Numbered from the stretch's first letter, positions 10,421 through 20,029 are shown. The stretch: DNA of 44,703 bases from Prasinococcaceae sp. CCMP 1430 (GCA_013416795.1 RQSC01000031.1:188319-233021); one strand, 5' to 3'. Translations and numbers: made by a program. The notes: generated from the sequence alone by a model not told the origin.

Positions 10421-11521
10421 TCATGTGCGCTCGTATACGTACACGTGCTCCTCGCGCTTCATTTCGTCGGGCGTGAGCTCGAGCTCATCGCCGGGAAAGT
10501 GCTCGGTGCGCGCGTAACGATCGACGTGCGACAGACGCAAGCCCACCTCGCCAACACGCGAAATGTCGCGGCTGACAGTGCGCTCAAATGTGGCAAAAAA
10601 GGCGTCGTCGTGCGCGAGGATGTCCGTGGAACCGGCCGGCGCAAAGCTGCTTCCCTCTGGGTCGGGCGACCGCAGCACAATGCACATCACGCCGTCGCTG
10701 TTGCGCAAAGCCAGTTCGGCGAGCGACCAGGCGCCCGTGTCCCGTGAGGCTGTCAGCTTCTTCATCGCCATCAAAATCTACAACGACGCTCTCCTAAATT
10801 CCGATAGGAAGTAGTCCTGTGTGAGGTCATCAATTTCTATTTGCCACGCTAGAGCGATCCTTTGCACGTCGCCCGCGCGCTGAGTTAGTTCGACTCACCT
10901 CAGCAAATGGCTTGCGATGCTGACGAGGCGGTCCGTGCCTGGGCTCAGGCTGGCGCCGCTTCGCGACTCGGCACTCGAAGCTTCGCTGCCCTGCTCGGTG
11001 CCGCGGCAGCTCCCGTCCATAAATGGAACGAGGGCCTCGGGACACGCCACCAGCGCAAAGTCGTACTTCCTTCCTCCGACTTGACGTCCGAGATACTCGC
11101 GGTCGTAGTCGCGCGCTGGGCGCACGTCCGCGTGGAAGACGCTGCCGAAGTACGGGTGCTCCTCGCCGGTGACGGCGGACCCCGTGGTAGGGATCACTAC
11201 AGCACTCTGGGAGCCGTCGGTGAGCCCCGCTTCCACGAGTGCCTTTGCTACTGCGTGCACGAGCTCGACGTCACACACTGCCAGGACGCGCGGTGCCGCC
11301 TCGGCGACTCGCTTCATTTTTATGAAGGGCAGTAAGGAGTGCACCCCCAAAGTGGCGGAGTTGGCCGCTGGATGGAGTCGGCGCGCGGTCTCATTGCTGC
11401 GCGCCGCTATCCGGCGTGGTGCCCCAAGCCTTTTCCGCGCCACGTTGAAATACGCGCTGCCCTGCTCTCGCGGGCGCCAGGCGGAGGCGGTGACGACCGG
11501 CAGCACCTGTGCCACCCTCAT
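10421..11521 (-). CDS. Uncharacterised protein, frame interrupted by two stop codons
   Basis: I do not recognise this gene. From ATG 11521 (or the internal ATG 11317) a frame reads through APRVLAVCDVELVHAVAKAL, YFGSVFHADVRPARDYDREY and KYDFALVACPEALVPFMDG. The first 65 residues are Arg/Ala-rich and could be an organellar presequence. A canonical donor GTGAGT begins at 10898 and creates an in-frame TGA (10895-10897). A 39-nt GT-AG removal (10860-10898, containing CTAAC) keeps frame and continues IALAWQIEIDDLTQDYFLSE. An in-frame TAG then follows at 10778-10780. The same frame runs on for about 117 more codons with coding-like composition to TGA 10421. Possible explanations are a gene ending at the TAG with a separate small ORF behind it, an unseen splice, or a pseudogene or sequence error. 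Confidence 0.45.
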
Positions 11522-12042
11522 GTGTGCGGAGTGATGAGTCGCTGTGACTGGGGCTACTGGCGGCCACCGTCGCCAACGCGACAGTTCGCAGGCGGCTGCT
11601 GACGCCGTGCCGCGCGCCGCGCGCGCGCGATGTGCCGCCACCGCTCGGGTCCAGACAGCTAGCAATGGCCCGCAGCGCATCGGCGATGACTGGAAAAAAA
11701 AGAAAAAAAAAGATGATTCTCTTTCGCTTTTATTTTTCCATGGATGCGAACGATTCCGATGCCGCATCACACTGCGCGCGGCCCGCAGCGCGCAGCAGGG
11801 CAGGCAGTCGACGGCGAGGTGGGGGTGGGGGTGGGGGGGCAGACCTCCGCTGCGCAAGTAAATCTCCACGCGCAGCACGGCCGGCTGCGCGCGAGCTAGG
11901 GCCTGTTGGCCCTCCCGCCTGCTGGTGCTTGTGCAAGGCACCAGCGGCAGTGACGGCTGGTCGGCATCGCGTTGCAGCGGCGTCACCGTACCCAACACCC
12001 CCTCCCATTCACGAGCGCGCATTTTCGTGGTTCGACTCGACG
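11522..12042. promoter_or_regulatory. Divergent region, uncharacterised gene / Rab1
   Basis: About 520 bp between divergent genes. The most obvious element is an A-rich tract at about 11693-11712 followed by a T-rich patch, in otherwise GC-rich DNA. A G-rich run sits near 11819-11838. Poly(dA:dT) tracts of this kind often mark nucleosome-poor promoters, but that is inference. Confidence 0.4.
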
Positions 12043-13215
12043 ATGGAGCGCCAAGGGGCAGTCTTCAAGGTACTGGCGCGCGCCGGGCCGCTTCGCTGCG
12101 CTCGACAAGCGCGCTGGCCCTCAGACGGGCATCTCGTCTTGCTGGACGCTGCGGTAGATGTGCGCGCGATTTACAGGCATCGCGTTCACAGCTATCGGTG
12201 TTCTAACCGGTGCCCATCGCATACATCGCGCGCGGCGCGCAGCTCCTCCTCATTGGTGACTCGGGCGTCGGTAAAAGCTGCTTGCTGCTTCGCTTCAGTG
12301 ACGGCACCTACACCGAACAGCACCTCAGCACCATTGGGATGGATTTCAAGATCAAGCCAGTGCAGTTCGGAGGTACGTACAACACGCGCGTGAGAGAGCG
12401 TGCATTAGCGACTGCCGGCCGGGACGCGCCTGCGCAAACGCACATCAAGGTCGTAGCCGCACTGTGCCAGCGCACGTCACGTCGCGTCCGGTTGCATCGC
12501 CCCCTCAACATCGCGCCGCCTGTGCTGACAAAGCCTGGCCGTTTGCGCGCAATCGCTCTTTCACAGACACAAACGTGCGGCTGCAGATATGGGATACAGC
12601 GGGGCAAGAACGCTTTCGTACCATCACAAGTAGTTACTACCGCGGCGCGCACGGCATCATCGTCGTGTACTCGGTTGCCGATCGAACTTCTTTCGACAAC
12701 GTCTCCAAGTGGCTGAACGACATCGAAAAGTTCGCCTCACCGGGAGTTACCAAATTGCTCGTCGGCAACAAGTGTGACCTTGTCAGCACTAGGGTGGTAT
12801 CGCAGGCGGAGGGGCGCGCGTTGGCGGACTCGCTCGGGATGCCGTTCATCGAGACCAGCGCGAAGGACTTGTGCGTGCGCTCGCCACGGCTTTCCAACGC
12901 CCCCTTCTATCGAGCACTCTCTAGTCTGCCGTCCGCTACGAGTGCGCGCGTAGTATCGTCGCAATCCCATTCATTCCCCGTCTCGTGCTTGCCACGTGCG
13001 CTGACCTGACGCATGCACACACACTGCTGCGCGGGTGCAGCGTCAACGTGGAGAGTGCGTTTCTCACGATGGCAAAGGATGTCGTGGATCGCGTGCAGAA
13101 GAGCACGCAGCAGTACGGCGGGTACCAGCCAGGCGGCACGGTGGATTTCGGCTACGGCGAGAACAGCTACGCGACCTTCAAGAAGCGCAAGAAGAAGTAC
13201 GCGTGCTGCAGCTAG
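12043..13215 (+). CDS. RAB1: Rab1/Ypt1-type small GTPase
   Basis: Small GTPase of the Rab1/RabD class, which controls ER-to-Golgi vesicle tethering. Four exons: 12043-12069, 12243-12372, 12567-12870 and 13041-13215, giving 211 residues. The introns are 173, 194 and 170 nt. Joins read MERQGAVFK + [16 protein letters not shown] + [15 protein letters not shown], and ETSAKDF + VNVESAF. All G-box motifs are present: GDSGVGKS (14-21), the switch I Thr in [18 protein letters not shown] and ETSAK. The C-terminus [11 protein letters not shown] has a basic stretch and a cysteine pair suited to double prenylation. Against animal and plant Rab1, the N-terminus lacks the usual acidic-Tyr lead (YDYLFK), which makes the 9-codon first exon the least certain part. 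It lies head to tail with the OPR fusion gene. Confidence 0.95.
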
Positions 13216-13568
13216 ATAGGGAAGCAGTCGCCCTACGTCTCCACCGACCGAAGGAGTGCATCAGCGGCCACGCCACCGCACCCATAACACAGAGTCATTT
13301 ACCCGTTGCATCGCTGCAGTCACATCGATGCCTCTCCGTGCCCGCGGATCGGCCGTCCGAACCCTAACCCTAACCCTGTGTCAAGATTTCGCCCGGGCTT
13401 GCAATCCTGAACCCGAATCCGTAGTCCGCCTGCGGCCCCGGCGGCAGCCGCCGCCGCGGGGTGCCACAAGCGCCCCCCCCCGCCCCCTCCACCCCCCCCC
13501 CTCCCTCCCGCCACCCGGCACGCTCGCCTCGGTTGCATGGGCGGGTTGTGGCGGGAGGGGCCGGTGCG
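13216..13568. promoter_or_regulatory. Intergenic region between Rab1 and the OPR fusion gene
   Basis: About 350 bp holding the Rab1 3' UTR and the promoter or 5' UTR of the next gene. It contains three telomere-type hexamers (13360-13377) and a C-rich stretch near 13475-13505. Nothing else was recognised. Confidence 0.4.
13360..13377. repeat. Interstitial telomere-type repeat, three AACCCT units
   Basis: Three perfect tandem AACCCT hexamers, equivalent to TTAGGG on the other strand. They lie about 190 bp upstream of the OPR fusion ATG. This could be a short interstitial telomeric tract or a telo-box-type promoter element of the kind known in plant promoters. Confidence 0.85.
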
Positions 13569-16500
13569 ATGCCAGGCGGCGGCTTTGGCAAGGGCATAGG
13601 CGGGAGCTACAAGGGTGGCGGCTTTGGCAAGGGCGTTGGCGGGAGCTACAAGGGCGGCGGCTTTGGGAAGGGCGTCGGCGGCAGATATGTGAAGGGCAGC
13701 GCCAGCGGGTATGGCAAGAGCGCTGGCGGGAGCGGAGGTGGTGGCGGCGCGAAGGCGTTTGCCGGCAGTGGTCCGAGCGCGGGCATGCTCACGGGGTACA
13801 TCAAGCAGGCGTCGACGCTCGAGGCGCTCTTCGAGACCTTCTCGAAGCATGCGGCGCGCTTCAACCACGTCCACTTTGCGGCATGCTGGAGCGCTCTCGG
13901 CCGCCTGGCAAGGGGCGCGGGTAGGTCGCAGGCGTGGACGGAGGAGCATCGCGAGGCGCTGCGCGTGCTGGTGAGGCGCACGTCGAGCGCCGTGGACGCA
14001 CCCGTGGCCGGCTGCGAGTTCCGCGCACGCGAGCTGGCCACCACAGCGCATGGCGCGGCCAAGAGCGGCGCCAGCGCAGGCGAGCTGATGGCGGCGCTCG
14101 CCCGCGGAGCAGAGCGCCGCGTTGGGGACTGCAACGCACAGGAGATGGCCAACCTCGCCTACGCGTTCGCCAAGGCACAACACGAGGCGCCTGAGCTTCT
14201 CGATGCCATTGCAGAGCACGCGAGACCGCGCCTGGGCGAGTTCAAGGCCCAGGAGCTATCCAATCTGGCATGGGCTTACGCGACGGCCAAGCGTGCCGCG
14301 CCAGCACTCCTCGACGCGATCGCCGAGCAAGCGCGGCCGCGCCTGCGCGAGTTCAATGAGCAGGCGCTCTCGAATACGCTCTGGGCGTACGCCAGTGCCA
14401 AGCACGAGGCGCCCGCGCTCTTCGATGCCATCGCAGAGCAGACAATTGCGCGCCCAAGCGAGCTCACTCCGCAGGCGCTGTCGACGATTGCATGGGCGTG
14501 CGCGAGTGCCAAGCATTGCCCTGCGCAGCTCCTCGATGCCATCGCCAAGGAGGCCAGGCCGCGGCTGCGCGAGTTCAGTGCTCAACAGCTTTCCAACTCG
14601 GTGTGGGCCTTTGCAAAGGCAGACCACGCGGACCCCGAGCTATATGCCGCACTCGCGGCGGCGGTCGCGCGGCGCCTGGGCGATTTCAACCCGCAGGACC
14701 TCGCCAGCACCGCCATGGCATTCGCCAAGGCGTGTCACGTGGACGCACAGCTCTTCGCTTCGCTAGCGCGCGCCGCCGAGACACGCGCGGACGAGTCGAA
14801 CCTGCAGGACCTCGTCAGTACGGCTTGGGCATTCGCCAAAGTCGGCCAATTCGATACCGGGCTGTACGCCGCGCTGTCGCGCTCGCTCATCGGCCGCCGG
14901 CTCGACGAGCTGGACGCGCCACACATAGCCAACGTCGCCTGGGCCTTCTCGAAAGCGGCGCAGACCCCAGACGTGGCCCTGTTTGCTGCACTGGCGCGCA
15001 CGGCCACCCATCGCGTTGGCGATTTCGGCGCTCAAGACCTCGCGACCATCGCCTGGTCTTTCGCGAATGCCGACCAGCTGGAAACGCGACTGTTCGCAGC
15101 GCTCGCCAGGTCGGCCGAGCGGCTGCTTGATAAATTCTCCGCGGAGGACCGTGACAACGCTGAATGGGCTTTCGTCCGGGCCGGACAGCAGCGCATCGTC
15201 AAGCTGCTGCGACAGCAGAAAGCACGTGGCGCATGCGGCCCAACTTCGCTCGCCAGAGCCCCTGACGTGGACGTGGGGAAGTGCGGCCGCATCGTTGTGG
15301 CGGGCGGCGGCATCGGCGGCGCGGCGGCTGCCGTGGCGCTGCAGAATAAAGGCTTCGACGTGGTTGTGCTCGAAGGCGACGCCAGCTTCGACGCACGCAA
15401 GCAGGGCTACGGCCTGACCATTCAGCAGCAGGAGGCGACGCAGGCGTTGGGAATAAGCCTGGCGCAGGACGACGCGCCGTCAACCTCACACTACACCTTC
15501 GACGCGGCTGGCAACATCCTCGGCTTTTTTGGTGAGGCCTTTGGTAGCGCCAGCAAGGATCGGCGCGAGTGCGAGAATTCTGGGCGCTTCGTGCACATCC
15601 CAAGGCAGGTGCTGCGCTGCAGGCTGTTGGAGCGGGTTCGCCCGGGGACCATCCGGTGGGGCAGCAAACTCAAGAGCTTCAAGTGCTGGAGCGAAGATGA
15701 TGGCGGGGGCGAAAACAACGAAAACGGAGTGACCGTCACCCTGGCAGACGGCACCACCCTCGATGCCGCCTTGCTGGTGGGGAGCGATGGTATTTTTTCC
15801 ACCGTGCGAAAGCAGCTCGACCTCAAAGGGGACCGTCTTAACTACGTCGGCCTCATCGTTGTTCTAGGTATCGTACCCACTGAGTGTGGCAGCGCCGGTG
15901 ACGACAGCGAGGGGCGCCAGGACGGCCACGCCCCGGCCATGGTTTCCCCCCTGACGCATAGGCGCATCTTCGAGACAGTCGACGGCGCCGCACGCATCTA
16001 CGCCATGCCGTTCACGACTACATCGACCATGTGGCAGCTGTCCTTTCCCTTCCCCGAGAAGCAGGCACGCGCACTGGCAAAGGATACGGCGGCCCTCAAG
16101 GACGAGATCCTGCGGCGGTGCGGCTCGTGGCACGCCCCTATCCCTGACCTGCTGCGCTCAACGCCGTTGGATGGCATGGCTGGCTACCCTGTGTACGACC
16201 GCCAACTGCTAGAGCCGCATGTTCTCAGGGAACCGGAGGGGCCGGCCACTCAGCTGAGACCGCAGCGCCGTGCCACGCTCATTGGTGACGCCGCGCATCC
16301 GATGACGCCCTTCAAGGCGCAGGGTGCGAACCAGGCCCTCAGTGACGCCGTGCTGCTCGCTGACAGCCTAGTGGAGAGCATTCAGCGTCACGGCCCCAGC
16401 GCAGGCATGGACGCCGCCCTCCCTCTCTTCGAGAAGGAGATGCTCCGTCGATCGTCGCGGATGGTGGTCGGGTCGCGCGAGAAGGCCAAGGAGCTACACA

Positions 16501-17099
16501 GCCCCTTGGCACTCCAGCCCGCGCGAAAGGTCCAGCGGGACACGTTGGGCGGCCTCGACATGCAGAAGTCCATCGGCATCCTGCTGGCCAAGGGCATCGG
16601 TGCCCACAGCGCGGCTGATCCCTTGGGCTTGGACGCCGTTGTGGAGGCGGCGATTTCAAGCCTGAGGCGCAAGAGGTCAGTGCCCGCCACGGCGGTGGCC
16701 GATGTGGAGAAGGCAGGGTCGGTGAGAGCAGCGACCAAGAAGCGCAGGGCGAACAACTTGGCAGACCAGGGTGAGGAGGGCGGCGGGGAGCCGGCTGATG
16801 ACGGCAAGGCCAACGATGACGGCGGCTTCAAGTGGCGCCGGACTATGCGCAAGCACCTCGATGCGGCCGGGGACAACGGAGTGCGGCGCAAAGATCTGCG
16901 CAAGGCGACGCTGCGCGACTTCCAGCGGCACCTCTCAAAGTCAAAAAAGGACGGCGTGTCCGCAGACGTCGCCCGCAAGCGTTGGATGTTCGCCGAGCCT
17001 GCCGAGCTCGACGCGCTCTTCCGCAGCCACCTCGCCCAGGCCGAGGCGGCCGGGCGCCTCAGCACGCGGGGTAAGATGGTGTACCGCGCGCGCACGTGA
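13569..17099 (+). CDS. OPR repeats fused to FAD monooxygenase and LYAR-like winged helix
   Basis: One uninterrupted frame of 1176 residues from ATG 13569. Residues 1-55 are a Gly-rich tandem repeat. About 149-560 hold ten to eleven 37-residue helical repeats of the type FxAQELSNLAWAYAxAK...LLDAIAEQARPRL, matching octotricopeptide-type repeats, which bind organellar RNA. About 573-1000 form a complete class A flavin monooxygenase: VAGGGIGGAAAAVALQNKGF with a ribose-binding Glu at the end of the second strand, the DG motif LLVGSDGIFSTVR, and the GD motif LIGDAAHPMTPFKAQGANQA (near 906). About 1087-1175, KWRRTMRKHLDAAG...RRKDLRKATL to GKMVYRA, resemble the C-terminal winged helix of the nucleolar protein LYAR. 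No stop, plausible intron or internal ATG separates the modules. The substrate is unknown. The first two modules are firm; LYAR is a remote match by eye. Confidence 0.88.
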   Translation: MPGGGFGKGIGGSYKGGGFGKGVGGSYKGGGFGKGVGGRYVKGSASGYGKSAGGSGGGGGAKAFAGSGPSAGMLTGYIKQASTLEALFETFSKHAARFNHVHFAACWSALGRLARGAGRSQAWTEEHREALRVLVRRTSSAVDAPVAGCEFRARELATTAHGAAKSGASAGELMAALARGAERRVGDCNAQEMANLAYAFAKAQHEAPELLDAIAEHARPRLGEFKAQELSNLAWAYATAKRAAPALLDAIAEQARPRLREFNEQALSNTLWAYASAKHEAPALFDAIAEQTIARPSELTPQALSTIAWACASAKHCPAQLLDAIAKEARPRLREFSAQQLSNSVWAFAKADHADPELYAALAAAVARRLGDFNPQDLASTAMAFAKACHVDAQLFASLARAAETRADESNLQDLVSTAWAFAKVGQFDTGLYAALSRSLIGRRLDELDAPHIANVAWAFSKAAQTPDVALFAALARTATHRVGDFGAQDLATIAWSFANADQLETRLFAALARSAERLLDKFSAEDRDNAEWAFVRAGQQRIVKLLRQQKARGACGPTSLARAPDVDVGKCGRIVVAGGGIGGAAAAVALQNKGFDVVVLEGDASFDARKQGYGLTIQQQEATQALGISLAQDDAPSTSHYTFDAAGNILGFFGEAFGSASKDRRECENSGRFVHIPRQVLRCRLLERVRPGTIRWGSKLKSFKCWSEDDGGGENNENGVTVTLADGTTLDAALLVGSDGIFSTVRKQLDLKGDRLNYVGLIVVLGIVPTECGSAGDDSEGRQDGHAPAMVSPLTHRRIFETVDGAARIYAMPFTTTSTMWQLSFPFPEKQARALAKDTAALKDEILRRCGSWHAPIPDLLRSTPLDGMAGYPVYDRQLLEPHVLREPEGPATQLRPQRRATLIGDAAHPMTPFKAQGANQALSDAVLLADSLVESIQRHGPSAGMDAALPLFEKEMLRRSSRMVVGSREKAKELHSPLALQPARKVQRDTLGGLDMQKSIGILLAKGIGAHSAADPLGLDAVVEAAISSLRRKRSVPATAVADVEKAGSVRAATKKRRANNLADQGEEGGGEPADDGKANDDGGFKWRRTMRKHLDAAGDNGVRRKDLRKATLRDFQRHLSKSKKDGVSADVARKRWMFAEPAELDALFRSHLAQAEAAGRLSTRGKMVYRART
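13575..13694 (+). repeat. Tandem 39-bp repeat encoding GGGFGKGxGGSYK
   Basis: Three consecutive copies (13575-13613, 13614-13652, 13653-13694, the last with one extra codon) encode the Gly/Phe/Lys-rich N-terminus of the OPR fusion protein. Differences are mostly at third codon positions, which suggests recent duplication under coding constraint. Gly-Phe-Lys-Tyr composition is typical of RNA-binding or phase-separating tails. Confidence 0.9.
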
Positions 17100-17205
17100 G
17101 CGGTGTGTGACATAGAAGTCAGTCTGTACCCTGTGCTGTACACAGCGCACACGCGCAGCGGACGCGAGCGCAGCACGACGGCTGAGAGGCACCGCCTTCC
17201 GTAAC

Positions 17206-17210
17206 TTACA
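17206..17210 (-). terminator. Possible TGTAA polyadenylation signal, PRPF38B
   Basis: TGTAA on the minus strand, 47 nt beyond the PRPF38B stop. Similar pentamers follow several other genes here. TGTAA is the known polyadenylation signal of volvocine green algae. Confidence 0.3.
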
Positions 17211-17256
17211 CATGTACATTGACGCCAACTGGTGGCCAAGCCGCGCTCGCACCTAC

Positions 17257-18797
17257 TCACCAATCTTCATCCCAGCTGGCGAAGCCAGTCTTTGGCTTGT
17301 CTGACTTGGGTTTGGAGGACTCGCGTTTAGGACTGCGCTCGCGCTCGCGGTGGTCGCCGCCACGCTCGCCGTCGCGGCGGCCACGGTCGGGCGTATAGTG
17401 GTCGCGCGGCGCAGGCGCGTATCTGTCGCGGCCACCGTCACGGCGCCCATCGTAAGCATCGTAGCGATCCGCTCCGCCGTGCCTGTCCCTGTCACCGTAC
17501 CCGCCGTAGCGATCTCGGTCGTAGCGATCTCGGTCGTAGCGATCCCGGTCGTATCGATCTCGGTCGTACGACCCGTATCTATCTCGGTCGTATCTGTCGC
17601 GGTCGTACCTGTCGCGGTCATAGCGTTCGCTACTATCGCGTGCGTGCCCGCCGTGCACGCGGTCGCTGCCACCGCCCCGGCCGGAGCTACCATCCGTGCG
17701 ATTGGGCGCACGTTGACCCATGCCGACAGAGAGCGTCTCCTTGACCGTCGGGGGGCGGGCGCTGGAGCCCGTTGCGCCGCGGCCCGTGGCGCCTCCCACA
17801 CCACCATTGCCTCGCGCCGCCGTAGGCAGGCCCTTGTCTCCGAGCGCTTGCTTGATGTCCCTACCCACCAGCGTAGGAACGCGTGGCAGCAGCGTGTCGA
17901 AGTAGTACTGCGCCAGGAGGAGATCGAGCACGAACGCGCCAATGGTAGTCTTGCTGCCGTCTGCACCCGGGGCGAACTCCTCCGTGTCCTCGAGGTACGG
18001 CTCGAACCAGCTCCACCATTGCTTTGGATCGCAAACGTACCGCAGCAGCAGGAAGCCCACGGCACGAATGTACGGCGAGTCCTCATGCGCGAGCAGTCTA
18101 CTGATCTGCCCGTTGTTCAGGCGCATCTCAGCAAAACGAGCCACGAGGCAAAACGCGGATGAAGGGCCGCGTGCGTTGCCGCCCATCCATGGCTCAACGT
18201 GGGACACTGCGAACGTGCGCATACAGGTTGTGCATGAGCGGATACGGGTAGTGCACGCGCGCGAGTGGGGATGCGTGTGCGGCAGCGCAGAAATAACGGC
18301 AAACGCGGCATCGTTAGCACACTATGGAGCACACGCAGCCATGATCGCTCGCGGTGGCCCAGTGGAGGCGCTTCAACGTACTGCCTTGCCCGGCGGAAGT
18401 GGTCCCGCGGCCTGCCTGCCTGTGGGGTCCGCAGCACGAGCGGGCACCACCCTGGTAGGGCGAACGCGCGCTCGCAGAGGCGGCCACGCACACCGGCAAC
18501 TGATTGCAGGGTGGTGCTGTGCTAACGTCCGCACCAACTGCATCGAGCGAGGGCACGCGCTGCGCGAGAGATCTGCGAGACACGACCGCACCTGGCATCC
18601 CCCGCGCAAATTTCTCGCAGCGGCGGCGCTCGCCCCCTGCGCGCGGGGCAGCTTCACTCACCCTCATTGTAGACCTCGTCCACAAGCTCGTCAAAGGTTT
18701 CCACGTTGCGCAGCTGGCGCATGTAGTCGCTCGCCTGCACGTTCTGCGAGAGAACGCCCTCCATGTTGAGCGTGCTCACGTTGCCATAGACCTCCAT
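17257..18797 (-). CDS. PRPF38B: Pre-mRNA-splicing factor 38B-like
   Basis: PRP38-family spliceosomal protein, needed around activation of the B complex. Exon 1 (18662-18797) encodes MEVYGNVSTLNMEGVLSQNV to DELVDEVYNE. The 455-nt intron 18207-18661 has a GTGAGT donor and a TTCGCAG acceptor, and the join gives EVYNEVSHVEPWMGGN, as in the family. Exon 2 continues SSAFCLVARFAEMRL, LAHEDSPYIRAVGFLLLRYV, WWSWFEPYLEDTEEF and the PRP38B-type TIGAFVLDLLLAQYYFDTLL. The C-terminal half is an Arg-Tyr-Asp repeat domain in place of a classic RS tail, ending FASWDEDW. Total 361 residues. The stop TGA lies inside a perfect donor hexamer (GTGAGT), so an alternative longer C-terminus is possible. It is divergent from PHF5A, another spliceosome gene. 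Confidence 0.93.
17506..17631 (-). repeat. 15-bp tandem repeats encoding RYDRD/YDRDR
   Basis: Seven to eight imperfect 15-bp units in the PRPF38B C-terminal domain, read on the minus strand as Arg-Tyr-Asp-Arg-Asp with Gly/Ser interruptions. Third-position variation between units indicates selection on the peptide. The tract alternates charge as an RS domain would when phosphorylated, but uses Asp and Tyr. Confidence 0.85.
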
Positions 18798-19461
18798 CGT
18801 TGCCGCCTCGTTCTCACGGCCACCGCTGGCGAATGTGAGGGCGGAGAGAGCGGGTGGGAGTGGGCACGAACGGGAAGCGTGAACAGAGGGAAAGAGGAAG
18901 GGGGTACGGGCAGCTCAGCGGTGCCCGCAGAGCGCCTCTGCCGCGCTTGCGGGCGGCGGCGCCGGCACCGCGCGCGCGCTGTGCGTGGTGACTGACGAGC
19001 GGCGCGCCGCCGCCGCGTTGCAGTCGGCGGCTACGGCGGCCCTCACACCCTCGTTTTTTTCTTTTCTTTTCCCCGAATGCACCCCCCTCACCTTCCGGAA
19101 TGTGCAAAGCGCAATGACGTTGGAGCTTTTTTTCATCTTTTCTTGCGAGTGGAAGGGAAGGCGTGTACTACATGCGCGCCACACCTCGCGCGCAGCGCGC
19201 GCACGCAGGCGGAGCCCTCCCCCCCGCTTTCTGAGGCCCTGTGCGCGCGGGGGGGGGGCGTCTCTCTCGCCGTTGCCCTGACGGTGGGGCCGCTCGCGTA
19301 AACGCCTGCTGCTGCGCCGTCCCGCGGCCGCAGCCGCCGCGACAGCGGCGCCGCCGGCTTCGGCGCCGGCTGTGCCACGCGCTCGGCGGCTGGTCGAGCC
19401 CTAACCTTGTGAGCAAGGGGGTGGGGGAGGCGGCGGGGGCTGCTGGGCAGCGGCGGGCAGC
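18798..19461. promoter_or_regulatory. Shared divergent promoter region, PRPF38B / PHF5A
   Basis: 664 bp separate the two start codons. T-rich pyrimidine tracts (about 19050-19075 and 19127-19143) stand out against GC-rich flanks. A CCCTAACC element (19399-19406) lies about 55 bp before the PHF5A ATG. A 5' UTR intron in either gene cannot be excluded. Confidence 0.5.
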
Positions 19462-19800
19462 ATGGCGGCGAAGCATCATCCAGATCTCGTCATGTGCCGT
19501 CAGCAGCCGGGCGTCGCCATCGGCAGGCTATGCGAAAAGTGCGACGGCCACTGCGTAATCTGTGACTCGTTCGTGCGGCCGCACACGCTCGTGCGCACGT
19601 GCGACCAGTGCAACTACGGCTCCTACTCGGGGCGCTGCGTGATCTGCGGCGGCGAGGGCGTGGCGGACGCCTACTACTGCAAGGAATGCGTGCAGCTTGA
19701 GAAGGACCGCGACGGCTGCCCGAAGATTATCAACCTGGGCAGCTCAAAGACTGACCTCTTCTTCCAACGCAAGGGTCAATTCAATTTTCAGAAGGGGTAG
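19462..19800 (+). CDS. PHF5A: PHD finger-like domain protein 5A (SF3b subunit)
   Basis: Small SF3b component that bridges SF3B1 and helps bind the branch-site adenosine. 112 residues in a single exon, close to the human protein's 110. It starts [17 protein letters not shown] and carries the full set of Cys pairs of the three-zinc knot: [34 protein letters not shown] and YYCKEC. It ends [19 protein letters not shown] followed by a short NFQKG. The residues are highly conserved across the whole length, so start and stop are secure. Unlike several neighbours it has no intron in the coding region. Confidence 0.98.
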   Translation: MAAKHHPDLVMCRQQPGVAIGRLCEKCDGHCVICDSFVRPHTLVRTCDQCNYGSYSGRCVICGGEGVADAYYCKECVQLEKDRDGCPKIINLGSSKTDLFFQRKGQFNFQKG

Positions 19801-19901
19801 ATGACTCCCTCCCGCGCGTGCGTCCGTGCGCCGATGGGGGAGCCGCCGCGAGTCCGCATCGATGGGTGGCACTGCCGCAAGGTGGTCAGCCCGATCGAAC
19901 T

Positions 19902-19906
19902 TGTAA
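19902..19906 (+). terminator. Possible TGTAA polyadenylation signal, PHF5A
   Basis: TGTAA about 100 nt beyond the PHF5A stop in a short AT-richer patch. Suggested only because the same pentamer follows several neighbouring genes. Confidence 0.3.
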
Positions 19907-20029
19907 CATATCACTGAGCCAATGCGCAGCGCCGCGGCGACGCCCGCCCCTTGAGTCTGCTGCACGCGCGCGCGTAGGCAGTACGCACAGTGTTCGTCCT
20001 GTGCGCACGTGCGGTCATGCAGAATATGA

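Noticed and set aside
10860-10898. 19-nt intron ending at CTAACTCAG
   Set aside because: It has donor, branch-like and acceptor strings, but excision shifts the frame into an early stop. The 39-nt alternative keeps the frame.
10421-11521. Stop-codon reassignment or selenocysteine at the internal TGA
   Set aside because: TAG, TGA and TAA all end well-supported genes in this window, and no SECIS-like hairpin was sought or seen. A splice explanation for the TGA is simpler.
13360-13377. True chromosome end
   Set aside because: Only three hexamers, with intact genes on both sides; at most an interstitial tract.
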